A stretch of 64,000 bases of DNA from assembly GCF_015160875.1 (NCBI RefSeq), contig NZ_CP063374.1, positions 2,914,001 to 2,978,000 of the forward strand. Direction: 5' to 3'. The position numbers were made by a program, and so were the translations under genes. A model generated the notes under the pieces. The model ran no database searches and had not been told where the DNA came from. It saw only the letters and a program-made list of their open reading frames with translations. Shown piece by piece: positions 52,875 to 63,701 of the stretch. The stretch's first letter is position 1. The number at the start of each line of letters is the position of its first letter. Source of the DNA: Streptomyces chromofuscus (GTDB lineage: Bacteria; Actinomycetota; Actinomycetes; Streptomycetales; Streptomycetaceae).

Positions 52875-53898
52875 CCGTGACCCCCGCGCCCGGGGCGCTG
52901 CCCAGCGCGGCGAGCGCGGCCGGGGCGGCGTCCAGGGGGATGGACGCGGTCACCAGCAGGTCGGGGCGCAGGACGCCCGCCCGGACCGACGCCAGCATCG
53001 GCGGGTAGGTGTGGGCCGCCATGCCGTGGCTGCCGAGCAGTTCCAGTTCCAGGGCGACGGCGCGGGCCATGGGGACGGGCGTCGTTCCGGTCGGTGAGGG
53101 CAGCAGGCCGACCTGGACGTGCCGGCCTCGGCGGCGCAGACCGTCGACGGAGGCGGCGCAGGTGGCGGGGGACCCGAGGGCGTCGAGGGAGAGGTGGGCG
53201 CCGCCGCCGGTGAGGTCGCGGATCGCGGCAGCCGTGTCCTCGGTGCGCGAGGCGTCGACGCACTCCGCTGCCCCGAACGCGCGCGCCAGGTCGAGGGCCC
53301 CCGGCGAGACGTCGGCGGCGACCACCCTCGCTCCCGACGCCGCCGCGATCATCACCGCCGACAGGCCCACTCCCCCGCACCCGTGCACCGCCACCCACTC
53401 GCCCGCCGCCACCCGGCCCTGCTGCACCACCGCGCGGAACGCCGTGGCGAACCGGCACCCGAGCGAGGCGGCCGTCGTGAAGGTCAGGCCGTCCGGGACG
53501 GCGACGAGGTTCACGTCGGCGTGGTCCAGCGCCACGTACTGGGCGAAGGAGCCCCAGTGCGTGAAGCCGGGCTGTGTCTGGCGCTCGCACACCTGCTGAT
53601 CGCCGGCCGCGCAGGAGGGGCAGGTGCCGCAGGCGCACACGAACGGCACGGTGACCCGGTCGCCGGGCCGCCAGCCGGTCACCCGGGCGCCCACCGCCTC
53701 GACGACACCGGCGAGTTCATGACCGGGCACATGGGGCAGCGTGATGTCCGGGTCGTGGCCCTGCCATCCGTGCCAGTCGCTGCGGCACAGCCCGGTGGCC
53801 TCGACCCGCACCACCACCCCGTGCTCCGCGGGTCTCGGGTCGGCCACCTCCCGCACCTCGGCGGGCTCCCCGAACCGCTCGAACACCACAGCCCGCAT
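52855..53898 (-). CDS. Zinc-dependent alcohol dehydrogenase
   Basis: A 347-residue MDR-family enzyme: catalytic zinc ligands Cys in [12 protein letters not shown], His-Glu in [13 protein letters not shown], and the structural-zinc Cys cluster [22 protein letters not shown](P) fold [20 protein letters not shown]. It probably oxidises alcohols or reduces aldehydes; the substrate is unknown. ATG 53898 follows GAGGGGCG; the longer upstream frame is non-coding in composition. It is a single gene, convergent with the acetyltransferase. Confidence 0.9.
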   Translation of the reverse strand: MRAVVFERFGEPAEVREVADPRPAEHGVVVRVEATGLCRSDWHGWQGHDPDITLPHVPGHELAGVVEAVGARVTGWRPGDRVTVPFVCACGTCPSCAAGDQQVCERQTQPGFTHWGSFAQYVALDHADVNLVAVPDGLTFTTAASLGCRFATAFRAVVQQGRVAAGEWVAVHGCGGVGLSAVMIAAASGARVVAADVSPGALDLARAFGAAECVDASRTEDTAAAIRDLTGGGAHLSLDALGSPATCAASVDGLRRRGRHVQVGLLPSPTGTTPVPMARAVALELELLGSHGMAAHTYPPMLASVRAGVLRPDLLVTASIPLDAAPAALAALGSAPGAGVTVIEPWS

Positions 53899-54855
53899 CC
53901 GTCGCCCCTCGTCTCCGTGTCGTCCACGCCCCGGGCGCACACCGCGCACCCGGCGGAACGCTAACCTCCGGCCGCCACCTTGTCGCACGGCCGCCGCTCC
54001 TCCGCGTCCCGCCCGCTTCGGGTCACCGCAGCGGCCGACTCGCCCCTCGCTCGGTCCGAAACCGGGCGTGCAGCCGGCGCAACGGGCCCGGGGCCAAGCG
54101 CATGTCGCGAGCGTCACATCCTCGGCCGCCGACCCGCATGCCGTGCGGATCACGGGCCCTGGCCGCCAGCCCGCTCGCCGGAGCACATCCGCCCTGGCCG
54201 CCTGCCCGCACGACGTGAGCGTCACGCAGCTTTGACCGCCCACCCCGTCCGGGAACCTGCCCCGCCCTCACGCCGACGCCGGTCGCCGGACTGCGGTACC
54301 GGCCGCACCCGCGTAGGGTTCGGACGAATCGCCTCCGCAGGAGCGCCACCGGAGCACGAGGGACCCGCCGTGACCCATCCCGCCACCCACCCGACCCGGC
54401 CGTCGCCGTGACGCCGGGGTGCTTCCCGACGGGCGGGACGCCCGAGGTGCGGGGCGCCGACGGTCGCCGGCGCCGGTCTCGCCTCGGAAGCGCCGGCAAC
54501 AGGGGGCCCGCACGGGGTACCCGCCCCCTTCGGGCCGGCCTCCGGACGGCGACCGTCGGCGGCACCCCGCTCGCCCGTCGCCACCCGAACGGACGCCTCC
54601 GTCGCGTCGGCCCGGTCGCCGGGCCGCGTCTCGGAGTCGCCCTGCCGCACACCCCCGGGGGACTCCAGGCCACCGCACCGCCGTCCGGCCGCGGGCATCG
54701 GGGTTCGCGGAGGCGTCGCCCGGGAGGGCCTCGGCGCGGGTCGCCGGCCCACCGCGAACACTCCTGGACTGGTACCCCCTAGGGGTATACTGTACATATG
54801 TACGGGGACCCTCCTGGGTCCCGTCGGCCCCACCTGCCTCGACGAGGAGAACGAC
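53899..54855. other. Long GC-rich intergenic region upstream of copZ
   Basis: About 950 bases with no gene I can support. Open frames exist on both strands, but they are arginine/proline-rich shadows without family features or ribosome-binding sites. Exceptions are a very short frame from GTG 54370 (13 codons, MTHPATHPTRPSP) with GAGGGA upstream, and a TAGGGT hexamer near 54315 that could be a -10 box. The right end carries the copper-responsive promoter. Confidence 0.6.
54773..54803 (+). promoter_or_regulatory. CsoR-type copper operator and copZ promoter
   Basis: TACCCC-CTA-GGGGTA (54773-54787) is the GC-rich inverted repeat flanked by T-A that CsoR repressors bind. It overlaps a -10 box TATACT (54786-54791). 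A perfect 12-base palindrome GTACATATGTAC (54792-54803) follows at the likely transcription start. Copper binding to CsoR would release the copZA operon. csoR itself is not in the window. Confidence 0.8.
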
Positions 54856-55095
54856 ATGACCGCGCAGACCGACACCACGGGCTCCGTCACCGCCGTCTAC
54901 AAGGTGAGCGGGATGAGCTGCGGACACTGTGAGGGCGCCGTCTCCGGCGAGATCTCCCAGCTGCCAGGCGTCAGCTCGGTGAAGGCCGTCGCGGCCAGCG
55001 GCGAGGTCACGGTCGTCTCCGCGGCCGAGCTGGACGAGGAGGCCGTGCGCGCGGCCGTCGACGAGGCCGGCTTCGAGCTGGCCGGCCGCGCCTGA
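54856..55095 (+). CDS. copZ: Copper chaperone CopZ
   Basis: A 79-residue HMA-domain protein: [20 protein letters not shown] with Cu(I)-binding Cys22 and Cys25, [34 protein letters not shown]; beta-alpha-beta-beta-alpha-beta ferredoxin fold. ATG 54856 follows CGAGGAGAACGAC. It delivers Cu(I) to the ATPase encoded next. Transcription should respond to copper through the CsoR-like site at 54773. Confidence 0.95.
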   Translation: MTAQTDTTGSVTAVYKVSGMSCGHCEGAVSGEISQLPGVSSVKAVAASGEVTVVSAAELDEEAVRAAVDEAGFELAGRA

Positions 55096-55110
55096 GGCAC
55101 ACGTCCCCGC

Positions 55111-55161
55111 ACCGGACCGTACCGGAGGACCGACTCCCAGATCGGCCCGGTACGGTCCGGT
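55111..55161 (+). promoter_or_regulatory. Strong hairpin between copZ and copA
   Basis: A perfect 15-bp stem (55111-55125 with 55147-55161) with a 21-base loop starts 15 bases after the copZ stop. There is no T-run. It may stabilise the copZ mRNA end or partly terminate transcription, making more chaperone than pump. Confidence 0.85.
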
Positions 55162-55171
55162 CCGTCGTCCG

Positions 55172-55220
55172 GAGTCGCAGTCGCAGTCGCAGTCGCAGTT
55201 GGAGTCGCAGTTGGAGTCGG
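55172..55220. repeat. Hexameric tandem repeat before copA
   Basis: AGTCGC-type hexamers are repeated about seven times, some changed to AGTTGG. They run up to the copA ribosome-binding site, so slippage could alter spacing or translation. Confidence 0.8.
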
Positions 55221-55222
55221 AC

Positions 55223-57457
55223 ATGACCAGCACCACCACACAGACCTCCATAGCCACGCCGGTCTCCGAGGTCGAACTGCTGATCGGCGGGATGACCTGC
55301 GCCTCCTGCGCGGCCCGCGTCGAGAAGAAGCTCAACCGGATGGACGGCGTCAGCGCGACGGTCAACTACGCCACGGAGAAGGCGCGCGTCAGCTACCCGG
55401 CCGGGATCCAGGTCGCCGACCTGATAGCCACGGTGGTGAAGACGGGCTACACGGCCGAGGAGCCCGCGCCGCCGCGACCCGAGCCGGAGCAGTCACCGCA
55501 GGACCAAGAGCCGACGACCCCGTTGCGGCAGCGCCTGGTCGTCTCCGTGCTCCTCTCCGTCCCCGTGGTCCTCATCGCGATGGTCCCCGCCCTCCAGTTC
55601 GACTACTGGCAGTGGCTTTCCCTCACCCTCGCGGCCCCCGTCGTCGTCTGGGGCGGTCTGCCCTTCCACAAGGCCGCCTGGACCAACGCCCGGCACGCCG
55701 CGGCCACCATGGACACCCTCGTCTCGGTGGGCACGCTGGCCGCGTTCGGCTGGTCCCTGTGGGCACTGTTCCTCGGGGACGCGGGCATGCCGGGCATGCG
55801 GCACCCCTTCGAGCTCGCCGTCTCCCGTACGAACGGCGCCTCGACGATCTACCTCGAGGTGGCCGCCGGAGTCACCGCCTTCATCCTGCTCGGCCGCTAT
55901 CTGGAGGCCCGCTCCAAGCGCCGCGCGGGCGCCGCGCTGCGGGCCCTGATGGAGCTCGGCGCGAAGGACGTGGCGGTACTGCGCGACGGTCGCGAGGTTC
56001 GCGTGCCGGTCGCCGACCTGGCCGTCGGCGACCGGTTCGTCGTACGCCCCGGCGAGAAGATAGCCACCGACGGAACGGTCGTGGAGGGCGCCTCGGCCGT
56101 GGACGTCTCGATGCTGACGGGCGAGTCCGCGCCGGTGGACGCCACGGTCGGGGACACGGTGGCCGGGGCGACCGTGAACGCCGGGGGCCGGCTGGTCGTC
56201 GAGGCCACCCGGGTGGGCGCCGACACCCGGCTCGCACGGATGGCGCGGCTGGTCGAGGAGGCGCAGAACGGCAAGGCGCAGGTGCAGCGGCTCGCGGACC
56301 AGGTCGCGGGGGTGTTCGTACCCATCGTCCTGCTGCTCGCGATCGCCACGTTCGGGGTGTGGCTCGGCGCGACCGGTGACACCGTCGCCGCGTTCACCGC
56401 GGCCGTCGCCGTACTGATCATCGCCTGCCCGTGCGCCCTGGGCCTGGCCACCCCCACCGCGCTGATGGTCGGCACGGGCCGCGGCGCCCAGCTCGGCATC
56501 CTGATCAAGGGTCCCGAGGTACTGGAGTCAACCCGCCGCGTCGACACCGTCGTCCTGGACAAGACCGGGACGGTGACCACCGGCCGGATGACCCTCCAGG
56601 AGGTGTACGTCGCCGAAGGCACGAACGAGCGGGAGCTGCTGCTTCTCGCGGGCGCCCTGGAACACGCCTCCGAACACCCGGTCGGGCGGGCCGTGGCCGT
56701 CGGCGCCGAGGAGCGGGTCGGCGAGTTGCCGGCGGTCGAGCGGTTCGAAAGCGTGCCCGGGCGGGGCGTACGCGGGCGCGTGGCGGGCCGTGAGGTGGCC
56801 GCGGGACGCCTCTTCGAGGAGCTGCCGAACGACGTGGCCCGTGCCCGTGACAAGGCCGAGAGCAGCGGTCGTACGGCCGTCGTGGTCGGCTGGGACGGGG
56901 TCGCGCGGGGGGTGCTCGCGGTCGCGGACGCCGTGAAGGACACCAGCGCGCAGGCCGTACGGGAGTTGCGCGCGCTGGGGCTCACGCCGGTGCTGCTGAC
57001 CGGGGACAACCGGCGCGTGGCCGAGGCGGTGGCGGAGACCGTCGGGATCGACCAGGTGATCGCCGAGGTGCTGCCCGAGGACAAGGTCGACGTCGTACGG
57101 CGGCTGCAGGCCGAGGGGCGCACGGTCGCCATGGTGGGCGACGGCGTCAACGACGCCGCCGCGCTCGCCACCGCGGATCTGGGGCTCGCGATGGGCACGG
57201 GCACCGACGCGGCGATCGAGGCGGGCGACCTGACCCTCGTGCGCGGAGATCTCCGGGTGGCGGCGGACGCGATCCGGCTGTCCCGCCGGACCCTCTCGAC
57301 CATCAAGGGCAACCTGCTGTGGGCGTTCGGCTACAACGTGGCCGCCCTCCCCCTGGCCGCCGCGGGCCTGCTGAACCCGATGATCGCGGGGGCGGCGATG
57401 GCGCTGTCGTCCGTGTTCGTGGTGACGAACAGTTTGCGACTGCGGGCGTTCCGCTGA
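55223..57457 (+). CDS. copA: Copper-exporting P1B-type ATPase
   Basis: A 744-residue pump. The N-terminal HMA domain has [12 protein letters not shown] (Cys pair, residues ~30-36); eight membrane helices are expected. Key motifs: TGES actuator ([10 protein letters not shown]), CPC transport site [13 protein letters not shown] near residue 400, phosphorylation DKTGT near 446, HP locus EHPVGRA, nucleotide GDGVNDAA near 638, and late helices [15 protein letters not shown] and [16 protein letters not shown] (N/M-S-S/T typical of Cu(I) pumps). ATG 55223 follows GGAG. It works with CopZ to remove Cu(I) from the cytoplasm. Confidence 0.95.
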   Translation: MTSTTTQTSIATPVSEVELLIGGMTCASCAARVEKKLNRMDGVSATVNYATEKARVSYPAGIQVADLIATVVKTGYTAEEPAPPRPEPEQSPQDQEPTTPLRQRLVVSVLLSVPVVLIAMVPALQFDYWQWLSLTLAAPVVVWGGLPFHKAAWTNARHAAATMDTLVSVGTLAAFGWSLWALFLGDAGMPGMRHPFELAVSRTNGASTIYLEVAAGVTAFILLGRYLEARSKRRAGAALRALMELGAKDVAVLRDGREVRVPVADLAVGDRFVVRPGEKIATDGTVVEGASAVDVSMLTGESAPVDATVGDTVAGATVNAGGRLVVEATRVGADTRLARMARLVEEAQNGKAQVQRLADQVAGVFVPIVLLLAIATFGVWLGATGDTVAAFTAAVAVLIIACPCALGLATPTALMVGTGRGAQLGILIKGPEVLESTRRVDTVVLDKTGTVTTGRMTLQEVYVAEGTNERELLLLAGALEHASEHPVGRAVAVGAEERVGELPAVERFESVPGRGVRGRVAGREVAAGRLFEELPNDVARARDKAESSGRTAVVVGWDGVARGVLAVADAVKDTSAQAVRELRALGLTPVLLTGDNRRVAEAVAETVGIDQVIAEVLPEDKVDVVRRLQAEGRTVAMVGDGVNDAAALATADLGLAMGTGTDAAIEAGDLTLVRGDLRVAADAIRLSRRTLSTIKGNLLWAFGYNVAALPLAAAGLLNPMIAGAAMALSSVFVVTNSLRLRAFR

Positions 57458-58066
57458 GCCAGGGCCTTCCAGCGAAACGCGGGATCCCCCTTCAGTACGA
57501 CGCGAGCCTCACATAAGCTCTTCACAAGGCTCGCGCATCATCCTTACGCTTGAGCCCCGTTCGTCGTATCGGGCCTCTTGCGTATCTATGGGGACATATG
57601 CAAGAGACGCAGATCACAGTGATGTGAACGTAACCATCGAAGGGGTTCGAAGGTCTAAGTTGGCGATGTCAGACGGCGTCTTGGGGGGCGCCTCCTGGCA
57701 TCTGGGGATGTCTTGGGGGACTTCCTCAGAGATGCGTTGCCGGGACACGTACACCGGGAAGCTTTGAGCGGCCCTCCCAGCGTGCGCTGTCCCGGCAGGC
57801 CGCAGCCGAAGCACGGAAGTAGCCGAGTGACGCAGTGACTCGGTCACGCAGTAACAGCGATTCAGGCGCTGGTTCTCACAGACGCCCGGCCGGATCCCGT
57901 GGGGGGAATCCGCACCGGGACATGGGAAGGCGCCCTGGTCGTCGGCCCGTGGGGGGACCGGCGTGCCGGGGCGCCTTCTGCTGTGCCTCTGCTCTGCCCA
58001 GTGCTGCTCAGCCGCGCTTTGACGCTTCGGCTGTTTCCGCGGAGCAGCCGAGCCGCCCAGCTGAGT
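57458..58066. other. Long intergenic region between copA and citA, with a possible small transcript
   Basis: About 600 bases. A promoter-like pair TTCACA/TACGCT (18-base spacer, around 57524-57553) points right. A 33-codon frame (57666-57767, MSDGVLGGASWHLGMSWGTS, ending TYTGKL) follows, but without a good ribosome-binding site. A hairpin CCGAGT/ACTCGG lies near 57822-57842. No known RNA or protein family is recognised. The stretch 57520-57660 is clearly lower in GC than its surroundings. Confidence 0.45.
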
Positions 58067-58096
58067 GCGGCCGCCTGCTGTGCGTCAGGCGGCCGC
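58067..58096 (-). terminator. Terminator of citA
   Basis: GCGGCCGCCTG pairs perfectly with CAGGCGGCCGC (11 bp, 8-base loop), seven bases after the citA stop on the minus strand. Confidence 0.88.
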
Positions 58097-58102
58097 GGCG
58101 GA

Positions 58103-59392
<1,290 letters not shown>

Positions 59393-59662
59393 GTCTTCCC
59401 TCACCGACGTAGTGCCTCATCTTCGAGGTGCCCTGACTGTCTCTACCATCCCCCATTTGGCTCAGGAGAGTGCACTCGGGGTCGACCATTGGGCTTATCT
59501 GCGGCACTCAGTGCCGCCAACCTGTCATCCTGCCCGGTTGATTCGCCAACCGGAAGTGCTCTGTGACCTTTGCGACTCATTTGATCGATCATTTTCGCCA
59601 GGGACGGGTCCGTGGCCGCGCGCCGGCTGGGTCCGGGTCGGGCCTGGGGCCTGGGGCCTGGG

Positions 59663-61927
59663 TCAGCGCTCCATGGGGCGGGGCGCGAGCCGGAAGTCCA
59701 GCGCCGTGCAGCGGCGTCCCGCCGAGACCGTGCGGACCGCCTGGCCGATCGCCTTGCGGGAGCCGACGAGGACGACCAGCCGCTTGGCCCGGGTGACCGC
59801 CGTGTAGAGCAGGTTGCGTTGGAGCATCATCCAGGCGCCCGTGGTCACCGGGATGACCACCGCCGGGTATTCGCTCCCCTGCGAACGGTGGATGGTCACC
59901 GCGTAGGCGTGTGCCAGTTCGTCCAGTTCGTCGAACTCGTACGGCACCTCCTCGTCCTCGTCCGTCAGCACCGTGAGGCGCTGGTCGACCGGGTCGAGCG
60001 AGGTGACCACGCCCACGGTGCCGTTGAAGACACCGTTCTTCCCTTTCTCGTAATTGTTACGAATTTGGGTGACCTTGTCGCCGACGCGGAACACCCTGCC
60101 GCCGAACCGCTTCTCCGACACGTCGGGACGGCCCGGAGTGATGGCCTGCTGAAGGAGCCCGTTGAGGGTGCCGGCGCCGGCGGGCCCGCGGTGCATCGGG
60201 GCGAGCACCTGGACGTCCCGTCGGGGGTCGAGCCCGAACCTGGCCGGGATACGACGGGCCGCGATGTCCACGGTGAGCCTGCCCGCGGCCTCCGTGTCGT
60301 CCTCGACGAAGAGGAAGAAGTCCTTCATGCCGTCGGTGACCGGGTGCTGCCCGGCGTTGATCCGGTGGGCGTTGGTGACCACGCCGGACTGCTGGGCCTG
60401 CCGGAAGACACGGGTGAGACGCACGGCGGGGACGGGGCTGCCGTCGGCGAGCAGGTCCCGCAGCACCTCGCCGGCGCCGACGCTGGGGAGCTGGTCGACG
60501 TCGCCGACGAAGAGGAGGTGGGCGCCGGGCGGTACCGCCTTGACGAGCTTGTTGGCGAGGAGGAGGTCCAGCATCGAGGCCTCGTCGACGACCACCAGGT
60601 CGGCGTCGAGAGGGCGGTCCTTGTCGTAGGCGGCGTCACCGCCGGGCTTGAGTTCGAGCAGCCGGTGGACGGTGGAGGCCTCGGCGCCGGTCAGCTCCGC
60701 GAGCCGTTTGGCGGCCCGGCCCGTGGGCGCGGCGAGGACGACCTTGGCCTTCTTGGCGCGGGCCAGCTCCACGATCGAGCGCACCGTGAAGGACTTGCCG
60801 CAGCCGGGGCCGCCGGTGAGGACGGCGACCTTCTTCGTCAGCGCCAGCCTGACGGCGGCCTCCTGCTCGGGGGCCAGGTCGGCGCCGGTACGGTCCTTCA
60901 GCCACGTCAGCGCCTTGTCCCAGGCGACGTCGTGGAAGCCGGGCATGCGGTCCTGGTCGGTGCGCAGCAGGCGCAGCAGCTGGGCGGAGAGGGAGAGCTC
61001 GGCGCGGTGGAAGGGGACGAGGTAGACGGCGGTGACGGGCTCGCCGCCGTCGGGTCCGGGCACGGTCTCCCGTACGACTCCGGGGTCCTCGCCGTCCTCG
61101 GGGGGCGCGGCGAGCTCGGCGAGGCACTCGATGACGAGGCCCGTGTCGACCTGGAGGAGCTTGACGGCGTCGGCGATGAGCCGCTCCTCGGGCAGGAAAC
61201 AGTGCCCTTGGTCCGTGGACTGCGACAGGGCGTACTGCAGGCCCGCCTTGACGCGCTCGGGGCTGTCGTGCGGGATGCCGACGGACTGGGCGATCTTGTC
61301 GGCGGTGAGGAAGCCGATGCCCCAGACGTCGGCCGCGAGGCGGTACGGCTGGTTCCGCACGACGGAGATGGAGGCGTCGCCGTACTTCTTGTAGATGCGC
61401 ACGGCGATGGAGGTGGACACCTCGACGGTCTGGAGGAAGAGCATGACCTCCTTGATCGCCTTCTGCTCCTCCCAGGCGTCGGCGATCTTCTTGGTCCGCT
61501 TGGGGCCGAGACCGGGGACCTCGATCAGCCGCTTGGGCTCCTCCTCGATGATCTTCAGGGTGTCCAGGCCGAAGTGCTGGGTGATGCGGTCGGCGAAGAC
61601 CGGTCCGATGCCCTTGACCAGCCCGGAGCCGAGGTAGCGGCGGATGCCCTGGACGGTGGCCGGGAGGACGGTCGTGTAGTTCTCGACGGTGAACTGCTTG
61701 CCGTACTGCGGGTGGGAGCCCCATCTCCCCTCCATCCGCAGCGACTCCCCCACCTGCGCGCCGAGCAGCGCGCCGACGACGGTGAGCAGGTCGCCGCCGC
61801 CTCGGCCGGCGTCGACGCGGGCGACCGTGTAACCGTTCTCCTCGTTGGCGTACGTGATCCGCTCGAGGACGCCTTCGAGGACGGCGAGTCGGCGTTCGCC
61901 GGGGGCCGGTGCGGGCTGGGTGGGCAT
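59663..61927 (-). CDS. recD2: RecD2-type ATP-dependent DNA helicase
   Basis: A 754-residue SF1B helicase. N-terminal OB/HhH region: LEGVLERITYANEENGYTVA, GSGLVKGIGPVFADRITQHF, LIEVPGLGPKRTKKIADAWE. Helicase motifs: I TGGPGCGKSFT, Ia AAPTGRAAKRLAELTG, II VVVDEASMLDLLL, III LFVGDVDQLPSVGAGEVLRD, V/VI HRSQGSEYPAVV and LYTAVTRAKRLVVLVGS. It unwinds DNA 5' to 3' with short processivity and acts outside RecBCD, in repair and fork stability. ATG 61927 is the first plausible start. It is a single gene. Confidence 0.94.
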   Translation of the reverse strand: MPTQPAPAPGERRLAVLEGVLERITYANEENGYTVARVDAGRGGGDLLTVVGALLGAQVGESLRMEGRWGSHPQYGKQFTVENYTTVLPATVQGIRRYLGSGLVKGIGPVFADRITQHFGLDTLKIIEEEPKRLIEVPGLGPKRTKKIADAWEEQKAIKEVMLFLQTVEVSTSIAVRIYKKYGDASISVVRNQPYRLAADVWGIGFLTADKIAQSVGIPHDSPERVKAGLQYALSQSTDQGHCFLPEERLIADAVKLLQVDTGLVIECLAELAAPPEDGEDPGVVRETVPGPDGGEPVTAVYLVPFHRAELSLSAQLLRLLRTDQDRMPGFHDVAWDKALTWLKDRTGADLAPEQEAAVRLALTKKVAVLTGGPGCGKSFTVRSIVELARAKKAKVVLAAPTGRAAKRLAELTGAEASTVHRLLELKPGGDAAYDKDRPLDADLVVVDEASMLDLLLANKLVKAVPPGAHLLFVGDVDQLPSVGAGEVLRDLLADGSPVPAVRLTRVFRQAQQSGVVTNAHRINAGQHPVTDGMKDFFLFVEDDTEAAGRLTVDIAARRIPARFGLDPRRDVQVLAPMHRGPAGAGTLNGLLQQAITPGRPDVSEKRFGGRVFRVGDKVTQIRNNYEKGKNGVFNGTVGVVTSLDPVDQRLTVLTDEDEEVPYEFDELDELAHAYAVTIHRSQGSEYPAVVIPVTTGAWMMLQRNLLYTAVTRAKRLVVLVGSRKAIGQAVRTVSAGRRCTALDFRLAPRPMER

Positions 61928-62041
61928 GATCCGACGGTACCGGTGGGGGGTGACAGTGGGGGCAGGCCCTGTCTTCTGCGGACCTGGACTTCCGGCATGG
62001 CTGGCGAAGATCTTTTTAGTGACCTTCTTCCAGACGCAGGC

Positions 62042-62366
62042 CTAACGGAACCGCGCCGCGTCGAAGTTCGCCGCAGCATCTGCTGCCGCGCGTTGTCACC
62101 CTGCTCCTGATCACCCGAACTGAACGCCGACTCCATACCCGACTGACCATCCGGAATCGCCGACAGCGACCCGTTCAGCTCCGCCGTGATCTCATCCGCC
62201 CGCGCCTTGAACTGGTCGAACATCGCCCGACCCGTACCGTTGAACTTCCCCTCCAACGGCTGCGCCGCCTGCACCAACTGCCGGATCAACGTGCCGAGAT
62301 CATCACTCGGATCCCGCGAATCACGCATCAGCGTCGACAGCGTCTCGCACCCATGTCGAACTTCAT
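62042..62366 (-). pseudogene. WXG100/ESX-substrate-like gene with two frameshifts
   Basis: Minus strand: ATG 62366 behind GGGGGAGG starts MKFDMG, but the continuing protein ETLSTLMRDSRDPSDDLGTL, IRQLVQAAQPLEGKFNGTGR, MFDQFKARADEITAELNGSL, SAIPDGQSGMESAFSSGDQE lies in another frame. At the end a second shift is needed to reach AAANFDAARFR-stop (stop 62042-62044). With both repaired the product would be a ~105-residue helical hairpin like the small EsxB-type substrates of type VII secretion. As it stands it is not translatable as one protein. No other ESX gene is nearby. Confidence 0.65.
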
Positions 62367-62580
62367 GCCGAACTCGCCTCCCCCTGTTGCTTGTTGGCGC
62401 CACTGCGCGTTTCAGCACGCCCACCATGTTCACCAACACCGATCGCACCTGCAACCGCGTTCCGCCACAACCCGGCTATACGGCCGACCCCTGGGACCCT
62501 TTTGCGTTCCCGAATCGGACACTCGACCGGAAGGTCACAATCCGGTCTCGACCTCCCCTCCACCCCTTGCCATCCCCCCG

Positions 62581-62627
62581 TGTAATCGATTCCAATCCCT
62601 CTACGCACACCGATGTAATCGATTCCA
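62581..62627. promoter_or_regulatory. Two tandem LacI-type operators
   Basis: TGTAATCGATTCCA occurs twice, at 62581-62594 and 62614-62627, 33 bases apart (about three helical turns). The central CG in an imperfect palindrome is typical of LacI-family sites. Both lie upstream of the LacI gene. Confidence 0.85.
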
Positions 62628-62663
62628 CGACTGCATGACATTCCACGAGGAGGTGGACCGGCG

Positions 62664-63701
62664 ATGGCAAGCATCAAGGACGTCGCCGCCGAGGCGGGCG
62701 TTTCCGTCGCCACGGTCTCGCGTGTTCTGAACGGCCATCCGTCGGTCAGCGCGGACGCACGCACGCGCGTGCTGGCCGCCGTGGAGGCGCTGGGCTACCG
62801 CCCGAACGCCGTCGCCCGTTCCCTGCGCACCGATCAGACCCACACCCTCGGCCTGGTCATCAGCGACGTGCTGAACCCGTACTTCACCGAGCTGGCCCGC
62901 TCCGTCGAGGAAGAGGCCCGTGCGCTCGGCTACAGCGTGATCATCGGCAACGCCGACGAGCGGCCCGAACTCCAGGACCACCACGTACGCAACCTGCTGG
63001 ACCGCCGTATCGACGGCCTCCTCGTCTCCCCCACCGACGGCGGCTCGCCGCTGATGCTGGACGCCGCGCGCGCGGGGACGCCGATGGTGTTCGTGGACCG
63101 GTGGATCCCGGGCATGGACGTGCCCGTGGTACGGGCGGACGGACAGGCGGCCGTACGGGATCTTGTCGCCCATCTCCACGGCCTCGGGCACCGGCGGCTC
63201 GCGATCATCGCGGGGCCGGCGGCCACCACGACCGGACGGGAACGCGTGGAGGCCTTCAGGGAGGCGCTCGGCGCGTACGGCCTCGACCTTCCCGACGTCT
63301 ACACGGGTCAGGGCGACTTCCAGGCCGACAGCGGGCGCCGGGTCACCGAGGGCTTCCTCGATCTGCCCGAGCCGCCCGAGGTCGTCTTCGCGGCCGACAA
63401 CCTGATGGCTCTCGGCGCGCTGGACGCCGTACGCGCGCGTGGGCTGCGGGTGCCCGACGACATCGCGCTCGCGGCCTTCGACGACATCCCGTGGTTCGTG
63501 CACACCGATCCGCCGATCACCGCCGTCGCCCAGCCGACCGGCGAGCTGGGGCGCGCCGCCGTGCGCGCGCTGGTCGCCCGGATCGAGGGGCTGCCCGGCG
63601 AGTCCGTCACCCTTCCCGCCCGTCTCGTCGTACGTCGCTCGTGCGGCGAGCCCCTTTCAGCCGTACCGCCCCTGTCCCCCGTACGAAGGAGTACGTCGTG
63701 A
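62664..63701 (+). CDS. LacI-family transcriptional regulator
   Basis: A 345-residue repressor. HTH and hinge: [54 protein letters not shown]. Sugar-binding domain: [65 protein letters not shown] 62664 follows CGAGGAGG. Two identical operators lie 37-83 bases upstream, so it should repress itself and the following transporter genes (stop-start overlap GTGA), with a sugar as inducer. The sugar cannot be read from sequence. Confidence 0.93.
   Translation: MASIKDVAAEAGVSVATVSRVLNGHPSVSADARTRVLAAVEALGYRPNAVARSLRTDQTHTLGLVISDVLNPYFTELARSVEEEARALGYSVIIGNADERPELQDHHVRNLLDRRIDGLLVSPTDGGSPLMLDAARAGTPMVFVDRWIPGMDVPVVRADGQAAVRDLVAHLHGLGHRRLAIIAGPAATTTGRERVEAFREALGAYGLDLPDVYTGQGDFQADSGRRVTEGFLDLPEPPEVVFAADNLMALGALDAVRARGLRVPDDIALAAFDDIPWFVHTDPPITAVAQPTGELGRAAVRALVARIEGLPGESVTLPARLVVRRSCGEPLSAVPPLSPVRRSTS

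Noticed and set aside
54222..54890. Open frames on both strands before copZ
   Set aside because: Neither strand shows a domain, signal peptide or credible start; they reflect the very high GC content.
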